Assembly: GCA_020637335.1 (NCBI GenBank)
Contig: JACJWC010000003.1
Coordinates: 62,001-126,000, forward strand
DNA: 64,000 nucleotides
Reading direction: 5' to 3'
Source: Acidobacteriota bacterium
GTDB lineage: Bacteria; Acidobacteriota; Holophagae; Acanthopleuribacterales; Acanthopleuribacteraceae
In this document: in pieces, positions 35,561 to 44,276 of the stretch
Numbering within the stretch: position 1 is the first letter of the stretch
Layout: every line of letters begins with the position of its first letter
The notes under the pieces: generated by a model
Database searches by the model: none
What the model was told of the DNA's origin: nothing
What the model saw: the letters and a program-made list of their open reading frames with translations, nothing else
Made by a program: the position numbers and the translations under genes

Positions 35561-35923
35561 ATGCGGGCCATGAACTGGACACGCATTGCCGCCATCCTGG
35601 GATTTCTGGCCGTTGCCTTGGGCGCGTTTGGCGCACACGCGCTGAAAGCGACCCTGATCGCCAATCAAACCGAGGCGATTTGGGAAACTGCAGCTCGCTA
35701 CCATCTCATTCACGCAGTGGTCTTATTATTTTTGGGTCAACGTGGCGGTCAAGCCCTGAACCGAGCCGGCTATTGTTTTCTGGCCGGCATTGTCATTTTC
35801 TCCGGCAGCCTTTACCTGCTCAGCGTGACCGGAATCAAAATCCTAGGCGCCATCACGCCCCTCGGCGGCCTGTGCCTGCTGACTGGCTGGATCCTGATTT
35901 TTCTCAACACCAAAAAGGTCTGA
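35561..35923 (+). CDS. DUF423 (YgdD-like) small membrane protein
   Basis: 120 residues from ATG 35561; ATG 35570 and TTG 35534 are in-frame alternatives. Four membrane segments with the family hallmarks: N-terminal GFLAVALGAFGAHALK, 'WETAARYHLIHAVVLLFLG', GIVIFSGSLYLLSVTG and ITPLGGLCLLTGW. The family is widespread in bacteria and has no established biochemical role. Confidence 0.9.
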   Translation: MRAMNWTRIAAILGFLAVALGAFGAHALKATLIANQTEAIWETAARYHLIHAVVLLFLGQRGGQALNRAGYCFLAGIVIFSGSLYLLSVTGIKILGAITPLGGLCLLTGWILIFLNTKKV

Positions 35924-36078
35924 GCCGGAAGGCAGAAGCCCAAAGCACAGCTTGTCAAACCTGGGTCGACCGACTGGCGACCTGTCCCACACAACCCAGC
36001 CAAATCCAAAATTCACCCGATCCCAGGCTGGACATAACCCCGGCAAGGGCTGATGTTTCTCGTGACAGCATTTTTGGT

Positions 36079-36474
36079 TTAAAAACCAGCCATTAACACA
36101 TTGGCGCAGATGAAGAGACCTGCCGCAAAGGAGATCAGGCCAATTGTTTTGAGGAAGCGCAACGCAGGTGGCACAAAGCGTTGGGCAAATTTGTGGTGCC
36201 ATTGCCAGGGCATCAAGACCATCGGCACGGTGGTCAGAACCAGGACCCAACCAAATACCTGGAATCCAAGGGGCCAGACCACGCCGGGTGCAGAAAGAAT
36301 AAACGCCAAGCCCAAAATGAGGCGAATGGCCATTTCCAGATAATGTGCCCGCGCTGAACTGGCAAATTTAAGCAAAAAGCTGGAGACGGATTGAGGCCGG
36401 ACAAAGGCAGCAATGCCCAGCCCTGCCAAGTACATGCCAGCAACCACCACCAAAATCTCAGAGAAAACCACCAT
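36079..36474 (-). CDS. Small four-TM membrane protein, unknown family
   Basis: 131 residues. Four hydrophobic segments: 5-25 (EILVVVAGMYLAGLGIA), 46-65 (MAIRLILGLAFILSAPG), 68-86 (LGFQVFGWVLVLTTVPM) and 108-128 (IGLISFAAGLFICANVL). A conserved-looking WQWHHKFAQ segment lies before the last helix. ATG 36474 has GAGGGG only two to three bases upstream. It is convergent with the DUF423 gene; the 155-base gap between them holds nothing I recognise. Confidence 0.6.
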   Translation of the reverse strand: MVVFSEILVVVAGMYLAGLGIAAFVRPQSVSSFLLKFASSARAHYLEMAIRLILGLAFILSAPGVVWPLGFQVFGWVLVLTTVPMVLMPWQWHHKFAQRFVPPALRFLKTIGLISFAAGLFICANVLMAGF

Positions 36475-36603
36475 TACCCCTCACTTGACTAGACAATGAG
36501 TCCCATTCCGCATAGCTGGAAGATTTTGGTGTATTTCCATTCACAAAGCCACCCGCATTCAATATTTTTCCTAGCCATCCGAAAGATTAGCCAAGGGGGA
36601 GCG

Positions 36604-37470
36604 GTGGCAATTTCCACAGCCTGGAACCTTTGGTTGATCGAAAATTACTTGGCTGGCGTTGCGCCAGATCGCTGCCGTGCCTTGTGGCAGGCGGCTGGAT
36701 TGGCAGACTTTGAGCTGCATTGGACTCAATTGGCATTGGACCCCTGGGTTCAAGGTGCGCACACCCATTGGAGCCGGCTGCGCAAACGCCAATCGGTTTT
36801 AGCTAGCCTAGCCCAATTGCGCGGACCCATCCGCTTGACGCGTTTACGCAAAACGCCGTCCTCCGCACGTTTGAGCGATTTTATCCGAACCCAATCCCCG
36901 GTAATTTTCCCCACACGCTTTCAGCAAATGGATTGGTTTCAAGCGCTCTTCGCCACCAAAAAGAGCCAGGTCGTCCAGTGCTATCAGTATCCACAGGATA
37001 TGGAATGCGTTTGTCATTCGTTTTTGGCCGAACTCCATCAGGGCAACCAGTATTCCATTCGCGCGCATAACCAACTCTTGGCCCAATCCGGGTTTACGGA
37101 TCTGATTCCGCACCTGCCTGCATCTCCCTTTAAGGAATTCCAGAAGCCAACTCTATGGCTTCAACCCTCCTCAGATTTCACGGGGTTCCACTTTGATAGG
37201 GCCAACCATCTGTGGACCGTGTTAGAAGGTTCCAAAAAAATTTGGATGGTTGCACCCTATGAAACCGAAATGCTTTACCCCGAAAGGCATTTCTCGCCCA
37301 TCGATCCGCGCCAACCCAATAGGTCCAAGTTCCCCAAATACCAAGCAGAACGGGTGGTTGTTGCGACCATAAAACCGGATCAATGGTTATTGGTGCCCAG
37401 CGGCGTTTGGCATGCCGTGGAAACGATCCAACCCAGCATGATGCTGACGTACGCGAAGGAATGCCCATGA
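36604..37470 (+). CDS. JmjC/cupin_8 Fe(II)/2-oxoglutarate oxygenase-like protein 1
   Basis: About 288 residues. I choose GTG 36604, preceded by AAGGGGGAG, because the resulting N-terminus (AISTAWNLWLIENYLAG) aligns with that of the next gene (NEKAYRLWLAENLGLG). ATG 36496 would add 36 residues with no counterpart. The jelly-roll iron site is visible: HxD in TGFHFDRANH and the distal His in GVWHAVETI, with a Lys near IWMVAP that could bind 2-oxoglutarate. These are FIH/JmjC-like protein hydroxylase landmarks. It overlaps the following homologous gene by 4 bases, so the two likely act together, perhaps as a heterodimer. Confidence 0.8.
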   Translation: MAISTAWNLWLIENYLAGVAPDRCRALWQAAGLADFELHWTQLALDPWVQGAHTHWSRLRKRQSVLASLAQLRGPIRLTRLRKTPSSARLSDFIRTQSPVIFPTRFQQMDWFQALFATKKSQVVQCYQYPQDMECVCHSFLAELHQGNQYSIRAHNQLLAQSGFTDLIPHLPASPFKEFQKPTLWLQPSSDFTGFHFDRANHLWTVLEGSKKIWMVAPYETEMLYPERHFSPIDPRQPNRSKFPKYQAERVVVATIKPDQWLLVPSGVWHAVETIQPSMMLTYAKECP

Positions 37471-38465
37471 ATGAAAAGGCTTATCGACTTTGGTTGGCCG
37501 AAAATTTAGGACTCGGCATCCCTTTTAGCCAATTGTGCTCCCGCCTTCCGAGTCCGCACCAAACACAAAGCCAGACCTGGCAAAAAGAATGGTTAGACCA
37601 TCCGATCCGAAAACTTCATGAACAATGGCGCGCGCAGGAGGAAACCTTAAGTCAGGTATTAACCCTAATGACCCAGGCCCAATGGGGTAAGATCCCCCCA
37701 GAAATTCCAAAAGTCAAAAAAATCTCAGCGGCCTGTTTCCTCGGAGATTATTACAGCCAGAACCGGCCGATTCTTCTAGACGGCTTGATCCAGGATTGGC
37801 CCGTTTTTCGCCAATGGTCGCCTCCCTACCTCCGACGCCGGTGGGGCTCTTTGAGCATGAGCTGCCAACGCAAAGATTTGGTCCGGCCCAAGAACGTTCG
37901 CTGTCCTGAAAAAGATGCCATCGTTATGCCATTTTCTGAAGTTTTGCACGATTTCATTTCAGACGATGTCCAGGGCGCTTTTATTGTGGCCAACAACAGA
38001 CTCCTCCAACAAACCGGATTTGAAGGACTGATTGAGGGGATCGAACCCCTCCCGTCTTGGATGTGCGGACCGAATCGCCTGATCCAGACTCATTGGTGGA
38101 TGGGCCCGAGTGGAACCTACACGCCATGGCACCATGACAGTTTAAATATTTTGTTTTGCCAAATCTGGGGCCACAAAAGAATTCGACTAGTTCCAGCAAC
38201 GGAATGGGTTTGGATGCAAAACCAAGAGGGCGTATTCGGCAAATTGCCAAAGGAGGCGGGTGCGAAAAACGCTACTCCCCATGTAACGGAAATGGTGCTC
38301 GAACCCGGTCAGGCCCTTTTCCTGCCGGTCGGTTGGTGGCACGAGGTAGAATCTTTAAGTCCCAGCTTAAGCGTAGCGTTGACCCACTTTTCTTTTCCAA
38401 ATGCGTTTGAGTGGATCGACCCCACCCATTGCACATTCGACCGCCATTCGGAGGATAGCCCATGA
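37467..38465 (+). CDS. JmjC/cupin_8 Fe(II)/2-oxoglutarate oxygenase-like protein 2
   Basis: 332 residues from ATG 37467, with AAGGA six bases upstream and a 4-base overlap with the preceding paralogue. Cupin_8 features: 'FLGDYYSQNRPILLDGLIQDWP' opening, iron ligands His and Asp in TPWHHDSLNIL, the candidate 2-oxoglutarate Lys in WGHKRIRLV, PGQALFLPVGWWHEVESL with the distal His, and SVALTHFSF. The start of the fold, 'RPILLDG', is the usual signature of the FIH-like clade. It overlaps the small Pro-rich peptide gene by 4 bases, so all three proteins are coupled. Protein or peptide hydroxylation is the best guess. Confidence 0.85.
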   Translation: MNEKAYRLWLAENLGLGIPFSQLCSRLPSPHQTQSQTWQKEWLDHPIRKLHEQWRAQEETLSQVLTLMTQAQWGKIPPEIPKVKKISAACFLGDYYSQNRPILLDGLIQDWPVFRQWSPPYLRRRWGSLSMSCQRKDLVRPKNVRCPEKDAIVMPFSEVLHDFISDDVQGAFIVANNRLLQQTGFEGLIEGIEPLPSWMCGPNRLIQTHWWMGPSGTYTPWHHDSLNILFCQIWGHKRIRLVPATEWVWMQNQEGVFGKLPKEAGAKNATPHVTEMVLEPGQALFLPVGWWHEVESLSPSLSVALTHFSFPNAFEWIDPTHCTFDRHSEDSP

Positions 38466-38644
38466 CAGAACCGCAATACAGCCGACCTACGGGTAGCGCG
38501 CCAATGGCTCCGACCGAACCAGAGCCCAGTCCCACACCGCAACCCGGCGACGAACCAACAGACGCCCCGGCTCCGGAAAAAAGCAGCGAAAGGGATGCGT
38601 TGGATAGCGAACCCTCGCCTTTGCCCACACCCATTCCACAATAA
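38462..38644 (+). CDS. 60-residue Pro/Glu-rich disordered peptide
   Basis: 60 residues with about 15 Pro and many Glu, Asp and Ser; no hydrophobic segment. It begins MTEPQYSRPTG and ends PLPTPIPQ. The ATGA overlap with the stop of the second cupin_8 gene argues that it is real and translated by coupling. No family is recognised. Since it directly follows two predicted 2-oxoglutarate oxygenases, it may be their substrate or adaptor; this rests on position and on the many proline residues. A chance short frame remains possible. Confidence 0.5.
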   Translation: MTEPQYSRPTGSAPMAPTEPEPSPTPQPGDEPTDAPAPEKSSERDALDSEPSPLPTPIPQ

Positions 38645-38669
38645 ACCAGCACGGATTTTCGCCACCGCT

Positions 38670-38675
38670 TATAAT
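38670..38675 (+). promoter_or_regulatory. Consensus -10 hexamer upstream of propeller kinase gene
   Basis: TATAAT at 38670-38675, 21-36 bases before the possible starts at 38696 and 38711. The -35 region 17 bases upstream is poor, so the promoter would be activator-dependent or the match is by chance. Confidence 0.35.
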
Positions 38676-38695
38676 ACCGGCACAAACATTTAGTT

Positions 38696-41600
38696 TTGTT
38701 GGTTTTGGGGATGTTGTATTTATTCATTGGACTTTTGTTTGTTTCCGGTGAGCGCGGGCATTTAATCGGTCCGGAACGGTTTAGCCGTTTTGGACCGGAC
38801 CAGGGGTTAGGCGCCATTTCTGCCTCATGCGTGCGCATGGGTCCAAACGGTTGGCTCTGGGTGGGTACCACCAGTGGTTTATTCCGTTTTGACGGCGTTC
38901 GATTTCAGGCGCTGCCGCAGGGACCTATCCAATCCACCTCGGTAACCCGATTGTGTTTTGATTCAGAAGGAACCTTGTGGTTCGGGACGTTGGCGGGATT
39001 AGGGCGGCTCGACAAAACGGGCCAACTCCTGCTTACCCAACCGGCAGAGCTTGTAGCCAATACAGGAGACTGGTCCATCACTCAAATTGTGGTCGAAAAC
39101 GATGAACTTTGGGTCGGAACCGAAAGTGGACTTTTCCGCGGTCCCAGAAATGGATCAAGCCCGATGACCGCAGTCTCCGACCTCCAAGGCACCCCCATCC
39201 AGGCCATTTGCCCCTTGAATCGCACCCTTTGGGTGGCATCGGGCACCCAGTTATCTGCATTGCGCCATAAAAAAACCGTTTCAATTGCCTGTCCTGAACC
39301 GATTTCCGCGTTGGTGGCCAAAAATGACAGTCTGGTTTGCGGGTCAACCACAGGAAACCTGTATCAATTCAACCCGAATACGGAGGCATTTTCCCGTTTA
39401 CCCACCCAAAACAAGGATTTAGGGAAAATCTATAGCCTTTTATGGGACTCCACCCGCCAAACCTTATGGGTCGGTGCCAACGCAGGACTGTTGCGTTGTG
39501 AACCGGAACGCGAAACCCGTTTTGTCGAAAGCGCAGGAAATCCAGATGGACTACCCGGAAATTTCATAACGGACCTGGCATTGGATACCCAAGGCCATCT
39601 GTGGATCGGCACAACTCAGGGTGCCCTGGGACAGTTTTATGTGGACCAAAGGCTCTGGGGCTTTCGTCAAGTTTGGTTCGAAAGCAATCCCACCAAAGAC
39701 GATTCCGACATCAATTGCTTTTTTGAGGATGCCAAAGACACGCTATGGGTGGCCACTTTGGGACGAATTTACCGAAAAAGGCCAACCTCCGATGAAGTAT
39801 TGAGCGTATCGGTCGCGGACCCTCATTTTCGCTACGCCCTATTCTTTTTTGAGGACGATCTCGGATTGTGGATGGGCGGTGGTGGGGGTTTGTATCGATT
39901 AGAGGGCGATGAATTCATCGGTGTTTTGCCCAACAAACAGCTCAAAAAAATGCTGCCCAATGGTCAGGGCGGTTATTTTTTGGCTGGCCTGGGTCAGGGC
40001 TTAATGGTCTGGAGTCCCGAACAGGGTCTGCAAAAAACCTATACCAGCACCACACCACAAGGCCTTCCCAATGACCACATTTTTGATATGCGTTTCGACA
40101 GCCTCGGCCGCCTGTGGCTGGGTACACGTGGAGGATTAGCCGCACTGCAACCGGGGCCCGAACCGCACATTGTACCGATTCCCTTCGAATCCGCCGAAAC
40201 CGGGGCCGTCATGCCCATCGAATGCCAAAGCCTCTTATTGAGACAGGATCAGGCTTGGCTCTCAACATATGGTCAGGGCCTCTTTACTTTCCCACTCAAG
40301 GCGGATTTAAAGGACATCCGCCTCAAGCCAAGCCAACTGCCGTTCCCAACACCCAACCTGATGACAATTGCCGAAGATTCCCAACAGCAGATCTGGATTA
40401 GCAGCTTGCTCGGTCTGTTTCGCCTCAATTCGAATCAGACCGGATTGCAGGGGTTTTTCAGGGCTGATGGCCTACAAGACAATGAATTTAACGGGGGCGC
40501 ATTTTTAGCCTTAAAAGATGGCAGTCTCATCGTTGGTGGAATCAATGGATTCAATCAGATTCAACCCGAAACCATCCCCCAGCAAGTGGAAGTAGCAAGG
40601 TTGGTCATCAACCACTTGGAAGCTTGGCGGGCAGGTCGCCTGCAGGCAATTCAGCCGAGCCGTGATGGTGCCATCCATTTGGATTATAGAGATTATAATA
40701 TTCGCTGCGGTTTCAGCCTTTTGGAATTCCGCAATCCCGAGTTAGTCCATTACGCCTATTATTTGGCCGGATCAAAAATCGATTCTTGGGTTCCCCTCGG
40801 GAAAAATGCCGAGCTCAATCTGCCGCTGATACCGCCCGGTCAATACACCCTTCATGTTCGAGCCCTGAGTGATCGCGGTTTACCCCCGCAGGAAATCGCG
40901 CTGACCTTTCATGTAAAACCGCCATTCTGGGAAACGACATGGTTTCGACTGGTTATGCTTGCCGTTTTGGCTGCACTGACTCATCTGCTCTTTATTCTGG
41001 GCAAACGCCTGGCTCATATTGTTCGCAGCTGGCGAAAAACAACATTTTTTGGCGACTATGAATTGATCCAAGTTTTGGGGAAAGGCGGGATGGGCACGGT
41101 CTATCGCGCGCGCAAACGGAATCAAAAAACCGAAGTGGCATTGAAAATTCTCGATCAACGCATCCAGAATGCGGATCGCATCAAGCGCTTCATTCGCGAG
41201 GGTTTGATTTGCGAGAGTATTAGCCATCCCAACGTGGTTAAGGTTTTTGAAAAAGGCAGTTCCCAGGGCAGGCTCTATTTCAGCATGGAGCTCTTTAAAG
41301 GCGCTACGCTTTCCAGCCTGATCCAGGAGGGTCAATGGACCGTAACCCTCTCGCTCGCTCTGGCTGACGCATTGCTCGATATTCTGAAAAGCATCCACGA
41401 TCTCGGCATTCAACACCGCGACTTAAAGCCGGACAACATCATGATCTTAAACAGTACCGAAGATTGGCCAGAGGATTACCCTGTCCTACTCCAAACCATG
41501 CGCAACCGCATTAAACTCTTAGATTTTGGCCTAGCCAAAGCCGCTGGACTGGATACGATTACCCAGACGGGTGACATGTTTGGCACGATCAGTTATTTAC

Positions 41601-41920
41601 CACCTGAAACGTTGCGCGGAGAACCGGCATCGGGTTATGTGACTGACTTCTACGCGTTCGGCATCGTGTGTTACGAGATGCTTGCAGGGAAACGTCCATT
41701 TGAAGGCGAAGATTTTGTTAGCCTTGTTTACCGGGTCCTGAATGAAAACCCCGAGCCGCCCTTGCAGCTCAATCCAGCGGTTCCAGAATTATTCTCCAAT
41801 TGGGTCATGGCCCTGATTGCAAAGGACATCAATGCCAGGCTCCATGACGGCATTTCAATCCGTGCCGGCCTGGCCCCGATCGTGCGCCGGGCCAAAACCA
41901 AGGTTCCCCCAGCGACCTAA
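38696..41920 (+). CDS. Two-component-type beta-propeller receptor fused to Ser/Thr kinase
   Basis: 1,074 residues from TTG 38696, or 1,069 from ATG 38711; neither has a good ribosome-binding site. An N-terminal signal anchor (LYLFIGLLFVSG) is followed by ~600 residues of Reg_prop repeats (LWVGTTSGLFRFDG, LWFGTLAGLGRLD, LWIGTTQGALGQF, LWLGTRGGLAAL). A Y_Y_Y domain (about 640-740, PGQYTLHVRALSDRG) precedes one TM (about 750-772). The cytoplasmic eukaryotic-like kinase spans ~787-1065: Gly loop GKGGMGTVYRA, Lys in ALKIL, HRDLKPDN near 906, LDFGLAKA, and APE region PPETL. The extracytoplasmic part is that of hybrid two-component receptors for glycans, but the output is a Ser/Thr kinase, not a histidine kinase. 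The ligand is unknown. Confidence 0.92.
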   Translation: MLVLGMLYLFIGLLFVSGERGHLIGPERFSRFGPDQGLGAISASCVRMGPNGWLWVGTTSGLFRFDGVRFQALPQGPIQSTSVTRLCFDSEGTLWFGTLAGLGRLDKTGQLLLTQPAELVANTGDWSITQIVVENDELWVGTESGLFRGPRNGSSPMTAVSDLQGTPIQAICPLNRTLWVASGTQLSALRHKKTVSIACPEPISALVAKNDSLVCGSTTGNLYQFNPNTEAFSRLPTQNKDLGKIYSLLWDSTRQTLWVGANAGLLRCEPERETRFVESAGNPDGLPGNFITDLALDTQGHLWIGTTQGALGQFYVDQRLWGFRQVWFESNPTKDDSDINCFFEDAKDTLWVATLGRIYRKRPTSDEVLSVSVADPHFRYALFFFEDDLGLWMGGGGGLYRLEGDEFIGVLPNKQLKKMLPNGQGGYFLAGLGQGLMVWSPEQGLQKTYTSTTPQGLPNDHIFDMRFDSLGRLWLGTRGGLAALQPGPEPHIVPIPFESAETGAVMPIECQSLLLRQDQAWLSTYGQGLFTFPLKADLKDIRLKPSQLPFPTPNLMTIAEDSQQQIWISSLLGLFRLNSNQTGLQGFFRADGLQDNEFNGGAFLALKDGSLIVGGINGFNQIQPETIPQQVEVARLVINHLEAWRAGRLQAIQPSRDGAIHLDYRDYNIRCGFSLLEFRNPELVHYAYYLAGSKIDSWVPLGKNAELNLPLIPPGQYTLHVRALSDRGLPPQEIALTFHVKPPFWETTWFRLVMLAVLAALTHLLFILGKRLAHIVRSWRKTTFFGDYELIQVLGKGGMGTVYRARKRNQKTEVALKILDQRIQNADRIKRFIREGLICESISHPNVVKVFEKGSSQGRLYFSMELFKGATLSSLIQEGQWTVTLSLALADALLDILKSIHDLGIQHRDLKPDNIMILNSTEDWPEDYPVLLQTMRNRIKLLDFGLAKAAGLDTITQTGDMFGTISYLPPETLRGEPASGYVTDFYAFGIVCYEMLAGKRPFEGEDFVSLVYRVLNENPEPPLQLNPAVPELFSNWVMALIAKDINARLHDGISIRAGLAPIVRRAKTKVPPAT

Positions 41921-42053
41921 GGCCGTTGGCAGGATTGGTTTACCCAAAATGAATGCCGGTTTGGCGCAAACTTGAGGTTTGATGTTTCCTTAGTGCCTTC
42001 CGATTTGGCATCATCCATACCCTTTATTTTCGTCTCTTTGCAGGCCATGGAAC

Positions 42054-44276
42054 TCATGGTGCACGCCATTGGATTTGGAAGTCGGGATTGAACGCAAGGT
42101 GCAGGGTGCCAGAACAGTGCGGGTTTTCGAGCAGGTAACGCGCTAAGGGTACAACCACAGTTTGTTCGATGACGCGTTGCAAAGGTCGTGCGCCAAATCG
42201 TTTGTCGTAGCCGCGCTGGGCCAGGTCTTCCACCAAATCCCGATCCCAGCGCAGTTGAAGGTCGCGTCTTTGTAAGCCTTCCCGTTGAGTCAGCTGGTCC
42301 AGCTCCAATTCAACAATCGCGGCCATTACTTGCGGACTCAACGGGTCAAAACCAACGATGGCATCCAGCCGATTAATGAATTCGGGCCGAAAAAATTGAA
42401 AAGCGGCCCGACGATACACACTTCCACCGGCCTCCACTATGCCCACAGGCGCCGTAGAACTGGCGCCAACATTAGAGGTCAGGATCAAAACCACACTGCG
42501 AAAATCCGTGACGCGACCCATCGGGTCACTAACCCTGCCCTCATCCAACATGCCCAACAGCACATCAAAAACCAAGGGTGATGCTTTTTCAATTTCGTCC
42601 AACAAGACCACCGAAAAAGGAAACTGACGGACCTTTTGGATGAACGAGCTCGGACCGTTTCGCCCATCGGTCAGCAGCCGATTTGCCGCATCAAAACCCT
42701 GATACTCGCTCATGTCCAGCCGAATCAAACGATCGCTGCGTTCCGGCCGTTGGGCGAACAGGTAATCGCCCATTAATTTGGCCAATTCGGTCTTGCCGAC
42801 CCCGGTTGGACCACAAAAAAGGAAGACACCCAAGGGTCGCAACGGGTCGTTTAAACCCGTTTTAAATCGAAGCACACAATCAGCCATAAGCCTACACGCT
42901 TGGTCCTGGCCTTTTAAGCGTTGGGTAAAAAAGGCTTCAACTTGGTCCGGCGCCAAGAGAATTTGATCCTGGATCAATTCGGCGGCCAAACCCGTCCATG
43001 CACCAAACTGTTGGGCAACCCACCCCGGCGCCAATGTGTTTAATCCTGCGCGTTTGGCCGATTGGACACAGCGTTTCAGGAACGGAACGATTGGACCGGG
43101 AAACGAATCATAGGGTCGAAAGCGTTGGAAGAGCCGATACGTCCGGGCCATGGAAAGCTGCGGAACTTCCAATTTACTGTCAAAACTCTCGGCTTTTAAT
43201 TGCATCAGGCGCAGGGTCTCCTGCTCAGTAAACGGTTGAAAGTTCATCACTTGAAATAAGCGACAAAAATTTGGAACCAATCGGGTAGCGCGCAGCCACG
43301 CCTCCGGGCTCGCTTCAACCACCATGCGCAAGCCACCTTGGTCCAAGTAGGGTTGAAAGAAGGCGGCCAATCCATCCGAACCCGCGTTACTGCCGACCTG
43401 AATCAAATCGAGAAGGTTGTCAATACACAGCACACCGTCGATATCGTCAAGGACTTCAATGACCTTCTCACACCGCTCCTGCCATTCGCCCAGGTACTTC
43501 ATGCCAGAAATCAAAGCACCGGCTCGGGTCAGCCAAAAACGTTCGGGTCGCTCGGGTTGGTCTGAAGTCATTTCACGGCAGGCTTGGGCCAGGACACAGG
43601 TTTTCCCGATCCCGACCGGACCCAGCAAGGCCACATTGGCCCGTTCCGTCTCAATCCGCCGACGTAGGTCGGCAACCTGCTGTTCTCGGCCCAGCGGGGG
43701 TGGATAAACGCTGCGCAAGGCTCTGCTGCCCAACGATTCCCCAATCTGATTGAGAAGTGCCGGCGCATTGGGTCGCTGTTTTTGGGGCCGGTAATGGGTT
43801 TGCAAGTGCAGCATTTCCAAACGGCCCAATTGCCCGTCCAAGCCAATCAGAATCTGAGGATCTTCGCCCTGCACCAGTTCAGCAGCTATGGGTTTGGCGC
43901 GAATCTCCCAATCTGATATGTCGGGGATAGGCCGAATCGCGTTTAGGGTGGGGAAAACCAAATAATCTTGCCCCCATTCACTCGTTCCCGTCAGGCAGGC
44001 AATTAAAACCGGCCAGGACCGCACAAAGCCCTGTTTGTGTTGTTTGGATGAGGCTTGCGGGTGAAATTCGAAAGTTAAAGGGTGTAAGACTACATTTTCC
44101 AGGGGGAAACACGAATAATCGCGTTTGTTTTGTTCGTTATAAAGGGCCGAAATTTGGGTTTTCACCTGGCGCCAATGGCTGCCCACAGCTGACAACAAGC
44201 GAAAGGTTTCCAGCGCTTGGCCGCAGACCAAACCATTTGATTCCCGCACATAAACAGTCAAGTGCTCAACGGCCAT
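42054..44276 (-). CDS. Clp-like double AAA+ protein C (short member of triad)
   Basis: 740 residues from ATG 44276 (GAGGAG upstream), overlapping the previous gene by 19 bases. The N-terminal ~180-residue domain is shared with the two other triad proteins (FPLENVVLHP near 57). AAA-1: Walker A GPVGIGKT (219-226), pore-loop region SGMKYLGEW (257-265), Walker B LCIDN with the catalytic Glu replaced by Asn. AAA-2: Walker A GPTGVGKT, intact Walker B VVLLDEIEKA, sensor LTSNVG, Arg-finger region RPEFINRLD, ClpB-type C-terminal small domain GARPLQR. The second-ring aromatic GYVG pore loop is deleted. It ends after AAA-2 without the extra domain of its neighbours. It is last in the operon. Confidence 0.85.
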   Translation of the reverse strand: MAVEHLTVYVRESNGLVCGQALETFRLLSAVGSHWRQVKTQISALYNEQNKRDYSCFPLENVVLHPLTFEFHPQASSKQHKQGFVRSWPVLIACLTGTSEWGQDYLVFPTLNAIRPIPDISDWEIRAKPIAAELVQGEDPQILIGLDGQLGRLEMLHLQTHYRPQKQRPNAPALLNQIGESLGSRALRSVYPPPLGREQQVADLRRRIETERANVALLGPVGIGKTCVLAQACREMTSDQPERPERFWLTRAGALISGMKYLGEWQERCEKVIEVLDDIDGVLCIDNLLDLIQVGSNAGSDGLAAFFQPYLDQGGLRMVVEASPEAWLRATRLVPNFCRLFQVMNFQPFTEQETLRLMQLKAESFDSKLEVPQLSMARTYRLFQRFRPYDSFPGPIVPFLKRCVQSAKRAGLNTLAPGWVAQQFGAWTGLAAELIQDQILLAPDQVEAFFTQRLKGQDQACRLMADCVLRFKTGLNDPLRPLGVFLFCGPTGVGKTELAKLMGDYLFAQRPERSDRLIRLDMSEYQGFDAANRLLTDGRNGPSSFIQKVRQFPFSVVLLDEIEKASPLVFDVLLGMLDEGRVSDPMGRVTDFRSVVLILTSNVGASSTAPVGIVEAGGSVYRRAAFQFFRPEFINRLDAIVGFDPLSPQVMAAIVELELDQLTQREGLQRRDLQLRWDRDLVEDLAQRGYDKRFGARPLQRVIEQTVVVPLARYLLENPHCSGTLHLAFNPDFQIQWRAP

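Noticed and set aside
36496..36603. ATG 36496 as the start of the first cupin_8 gene
   Set aside because: The extra 36 residues have no counterpart in the paralogue, while GTG 36604 has a strong ribosome-binding site and gives matching N-termini.
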